DNA of 7,752 bases from CAZTHC01 sp964613425 (GTDB lineage Bacteria; Bacillota; Clostridia; TANB77; CAG-508). A program made the position numbers and the translations under genes. Shown here one piece after another: positions 4,895 through 7,752 of this stretch. The notes under the pieces were generated by a model. That model ran no database searches. It saw nothing but the letters and a program-made list of their open reading frames with translations, and was not told the origin of the DNA. The DNA lies in assembly GCA_964613425.1 (NCBI GenBank), contig CAZTHC010000052.1, positions 1 through 7,752 on the forward strand, written 5' to 3'. How positions within the stretch are numbered: position 1 is the first letter of the stretch; every line of letters starts with the position of its first letter.

Positions 4895-6604
4895 TTACAT
4901 TCTTTCTGGCATTTCCATTCCTAATAATTCTACACCTGTTTTTAACACTGTTCCAACAGCACTTGTTAAAGCTAAACGTGCATCTTGTTCTTCTTTATCA
5001 TCTGTTAAAATATGATGTTCATTATAGAAATTACTAAATTTCTGACTTAAATCTATTAAATATCTTGCTAAAATTGAAGGTTCATTCTTTTCAGCAGCTA
5101 ATTCTATATAATCATTAAATGAATATACTAATTTAATTGTATTTATAGCTTCTTTATCTAGCAATTTTGCAAAGTTAACTTTTTCAATTTCTGGTATATA
5201 CCCTGCTTTTGCAAGTACACTTCGTGTACGTACATAAATATATTGAATATATGGTCCTGTTTCTCCTTGGAAATTTAGAATTGTATCCCAATCAAAGATT
5301 TCATCTTTAATTCTACTAGTAGATAAATCATTGAATATAATAGCACCAACACCTATTTTTCTAGCTATTTCATCTTTGTTCTCTAAATTTGGATTTTTTT
5401 CTTCAATTATCTTTTTAGCTTTTTCAATAGCTTCATTTAGAATTTCTTCTAAAGATACAGAATTTCCTTTTCTTGAACCTATTTTTTCTCCATTTTTGTC
5501 TACAACAAGTCCAAATGGAATATGTTCACATTTTTTTGCATAATCACTATATCCCATCAATTCAAATACTTTAAATATCTGTTTAAAATGTAATTGTTGT
5601 TCATTTCCAACAACATATAAAGCTTTATCAAAATTATATGAATTCATTCTATCTGTTAAAGCAGCTAAGTCCCTTGTAGCATAAATTGTAGTACCTGCAG
5701 AAGTAATTATAATGCATGGTGGCATTCCAAATTGCTCTAAATCTACAACCTTTGCGCCTTGTGAATCTATTAATAAATTTTTCTCTTTTAATTCTTCTAC
5801 AACTGCCTCCATTTTATCATTGTAATATGCTTCACCATTATAAGAATCAAAAGAAGAATTTAATAATTTATATGTTTTTGAATAATTTTCTAAGCTTAAT
5901 TTTCGTTGCCATTCCCACATTTTAATAGCTTCTGGGTCTCCCTTTTCAAGTCTTCTAAACCATTCTCTTGCAAGCTCTGTAATTTCTGGATTTTCTTTTT
6001 CTTCTTTACTAAATCTTACATAAATTTTTAAAATAGTATCTATTTCATTTTCAGTAAAATCGTATTCATTCTTCCATAAATCATATCCAGCCATTACTTT
6101 TCCAAATTGAATTCCCCAATCTCCCAGAAAATTGACACCTACACTATTATATCCTAAAAAGTTATATATTTTATACAAAGTTCCACCTATTACTGTAGAG
6201 CGTAAATGACCAATATGAAATGGTTTTGCAATATTTGGAGAAGAGTAATCAATAACAACATTTTTACCTTGTCCAACATTACTTTTTCCATATTCAGTGT
6301 TTTTATCTGAAACTTCATTTAAAACAACATTAACTAATTTTTCTTTATTAATATAAAAATTTAAATATCCACCAGCAATATCAATTTTTTCAATTGTTTC
6401 ATTATCAATATCAATCTTTTCAATTATCTCATTTGCAATAACAGGAGGAGCCTTCTTTAAATCCTTTGCTAATTTAAAACAAGGGAAAGCATAATCTCCC
6501 ATATCTGAATTTGGTGGTATTTCTATATAATTAACTAATTCATTTTCATTAATTTCTGTAACCTTAGAAATTGCCTTTGCAATTTCACTTTTAAAACTAA
6601 ACAT
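4895..6604 (-). CDS. argS: arginyl-tRNA synthetase
   Basis: A cytosolic class I synthetase that activates arginine (needing tRNA-Arg for the activation step) and loads tRNA-Arg. The 569-residue product is of normal length. It has the N-terminal additional domain (about 1-90, recognising the tRNA elbow), HIGH at 130-133 within SSPNIAKPFHIGHLRS, and the divergent KMSKS region of this family at GEKIGSRKGN (372-381). The C-terminal DALR anticodon-binding helical domain runs from about 450 (TGPYIQYIYVR) to the typical end LLGMEMPERM. The ATG is preceded by only a weak AGAAGTG site; starting later would cut the N-terminal domain, so I keep it. It has its own promoter and a leader of about 26 nt, with no T-box. 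It shares a transcript with the VanZ-like gene. Confidence 0.97.
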   Translation of the reverse strand: MFSFKSEIAKAISKVTEINENELVNYIEIPPNSDMGDYAFPCFKLAKDLKKAPPVIANEIIEKIDIDNETIEKIDIAGGYLNFYINKEKLVNVVLNEVSDKNTEYGKSNVGQGKNVVIDYSSPNIAKPFHIGHLRSTVIGGTLYKIYNFLGYNSVGVNFLGDWGIQFGKVMAGYDLWKNEYDFTENEIDTILKIYVRFSKEEKENPEITELAREWFRRLEKGDPEAIKMWEWQRKLSLENYSKTYKLLNSSFDSYNGEAYYNDKMEAVVEELKEKNLLIDSQGAKVVDLEQFGMPPCIIITSAGTTIYATRDLAALTDRMNSYNFDKALYVVGNEQQLHFKQIFKVFELMGYSDYAKKCEHIPFGLVVDKNGEKIGSRKGNSVSLEEILNEAIEKAKKIIEEKNPNLENKDEIARKIGVGAIIFNDLSTSRIKDEIFDWDTILNFQGETGPYIQYIYVRTRSVLAKAGYIPEIEKVNFAKLLDKEAINTIKLVYSFNDYIELAAEKNEPSILARYLIDLSQKFSNFYNEHHILTDDKEEQDARLALTSAVGTVLKTGVELLGMEMPERM

Positions 6605-6636
6605 ATATACACTTCTTTCTTTAAAATATCTATGTA

Positions 6637-6665
6637 ATTATACTATTTAAACGCCAAAAAAGCAA
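6637..6665 (-). promoter_or_regulatory. sigma-A promoter of argS
   Basis: On the minus strand TTGCTT (6660-6665), a 17-nt spacer, then a perfect TATAAT (6637-6642). The -35 matches consensus only at TTG. It lies in the descending arm of the terminator at 6656-6680. The predicted start near 6630 gives a leader of about 26 nt. Confidence 0.65.
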
Positions 6666-6680
6666 TATGAATATTGCTTT
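6656..6680 (-). terminator. Rho-independent terminator of the pilin-like gene
   Basis: AAAGCAATAT (6659-6668) and ATATTGCTTT (6671-6680) are perfect complements, giving a 9-bp stem with a TTCA loop, followed on the minus strand by six T in total (complement of A6656-A6661). It lies 28 nt after the stop codon of the Ig-domain gene. The A-run in front would let it work on the other strand too, but nothing needs ending there. Confidence 0.85.
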
Positions 6681-6708
6681 AATATTGGTTTAATTAATAT
6701 TTTAATTA

Positions 6709-7752
6709 TTACGGTTGTGGAATTAATTGCCAAACATTATTTACTTTGCCACTTGTTTTTAAACCTGCTTTTAATGTAATAACTGGTCTTGTAGGACGAA
6801 CACCGTAACAATTTGTATATCCTGAAATAGTACTAAAACATAAATGATGATAGTTTTTTCCTTCACCAAAATAACTATCCATTAGCCAGTATGTAAAACC
6901 GCAATTCTTTACTGATGTAATTGTCCTATCTAGTTCACTTTTATATGGAGCCAGTCTTTGTGAAGATGCATAATCTGGATTTAGAAGACGTGCATCACCA
7001 GAAGATAGTAGGCTAGATAGTTGATAAGTCGTTTGCGCACTATAATTTCCAAAATTTTCTCTTGGTATTAATAAGACAGTAGTATTGGTTATATAAAATA
7101 CTTGCCAAGTTGTAGTATTAAAGTTTGCTAGCGGTAAATAATTAACATAATCTCCGACATGTGCTTCTGTTGCTAGCATCGTATCAACAGTAACTTCTGA
7201 TTGGGCTGTTAAATTTGTTCCATCTGTTGTTTTTGCTGTTATTGTTACTGTTCCTTGTGCTGCTCCCGTTACAACCCCATTTTCATCTACTGTTGCTATT
7301 GTTTCATCACTACTTATCCATTGTACTCCTTTTACTGTTGCATCTTCTGGAAGTATTGTGGCCATTAATGTGATTGTTGCATTTTTGTCTACTGTTGCTG
7401 TTGTTTGGTCTAGTGTTATACTTTCTGCTGGTTTTTCATCAAATTTAATTTGTGCTACTTCAGATAATAATATTTCCTGGTTATTTGATAGTTTTACACC
7501 TTTTACTGTCACTCCGTTACTTTCATATACCACAGTTCCATGTTGTTGAAATATTGTTTTTAATTGTTCTGAAGTTACTTTACCTTGATTATCTAATCTT
7601 GCTTGTAATATTTGCAATTCTAATTGTTCTTTTATTACTTGCGCATTTGTTTCTTCTTTTGCCTGTTGTGCTTTTTCAAATAAGTTGTTATCTCCCATTA
7701 TAACTGTCATAGCTACTCCGGCTAGAATTAATAATACAATAATTGTTATTAC
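6709..7752 (-). CDS. prepilin-like surface protein with BIG2 Ig-like domain (5' end beyond window)
   Basis: The frame is open to the right edge, giving 347 visible residues. They begin VITIIVLLILAGVAMTVIMG, which reads like the hydrophobic helix of a type IV prepilin or pseudopilin just after its cleavage site; the leader peptide and start codon must lie outside. The first in-window ATG (7710) is inside this helix and is not a credible start. After the helix comes a charged amphipathic stretch (about 22-60). A BIG2 domain follows at about 109-190, containing ITLDQTTATVD, then a WISSDETIATVDENGVVTG core. The C-terminal part (about 195-335) has VGDYVNY, TYWLMDSY and GVRPTRPVITL, motifs recurring in clostridial surface proteins (DUF6273-like), plus three cysteines. 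It is probably exposed and anchored by its helix; its partner is unknown. A strong terminator follows. Confidence 0.82.
   Translation of the reverse strand, partial: VITIIVLLILAGVAMTVIMGDNNLFEKAQQAKEETNAQVIKEQLELQILQARLDNQGKVTSEQLKTIFQQHGTVVYESNGVTVKGVKLSNNQEILLSEVAQIKFDEKPAESITLDQTTATVDKNATITLMATILPEDATVKGVQWISSDETIATVDENGVVTGAAQGTVTITAKTTDGTNLTAQSEVTVDTMLATEAHVGDYVNYLPLANFNTTTWQVFYITNTTVLLIPRENFGNYSAQTTYQLSSLLSSGDARLLNPDYASSQRLAPYKSELDRTITSVKNCGFTYWLMDSYFGEGKNYHHLCFSTISGYTNCYGVRPTRPVITLKAGLKTSGKVNNVWQLIPQP

Noticed and set aside
6605..6708. Possible T-box or other riboswitch before argS.
   Set aside because: The 104 nt are accounted for by terminator, promoter and a leader of about 26 nt; no conserved T-box element is present.

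Overview
The window is AT-rich DNA from what looks like an endospore-forming Firmicute of the class Clostridia, probably an uncultured (metagenome-assembled) gut or anaerobic lineage. Three things suggest this: a dipicolinate synthase subunit B gene (endospore-specific), strong AGGAGG-type ribosome binding sites with sigma-A-like promoters, and a pilin-like, Ig-domain surface protein of a kind common in Clostridia. Every well-supported gene lies on the minus strand, so transcription runs from the right end to the left end. A run of exactly 100 N (2140-2239) is a scaffold gap whose real length is unknown.

Right to left: (1) a prepilin-like secreted or surface protein with a BIG2 Ig-like domain, cut by the right edge and closed by a strong terminator; (2) argS and a VanZ-like membrane protein, 2 nt apart, driven by a promoter whose -35 sits in the preceding terminator; (3) after a 126-nt spacer with its own promoter, the tyrosine-phosphorylation module of exopolysaccharide control: a Wzz/CpsC-type chain-length and activator protein, a CpsD-type tyrosine autokinase (1-nt overlap) and a CpsB-type PHP tyrosine phosphatase that runs into the gap; (4) beyond the gap, dpaB (spoVFB); (5) tyrS, with its own promoter embedded in a perfect palindrome that can also terminate dpaB, and a good terminator after it. 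The leftmost 170 nt holds a G-U-paired hairpin and two competing small reading frames that I cannot identify.

The three polysaccharide genes form a known circuit: the transmembrane activator's cytosolic tail stimulates the kinase, the kinase autophosphorylates its C-terminal tyrosines, and the PHP phosphatase reverses this to tune polymer length and amount. No glycosyltransferase, flippase or polymerase is visible; such genes could be hidden in the gap. DpaB needs DpaA, which is also not visible and probably lies in the gap. The two tRNA synthetases are housekeeping genes, each with its own short-leader promoter and no T-box. I do not see a clearly new system. The most useful observations are the false one-piece reading frame across the gap, the wrong start that the pilin-like gene would be given, the overlapping terminator/promoter junctions, and a sigma-K-like promoter match just before dpaB.
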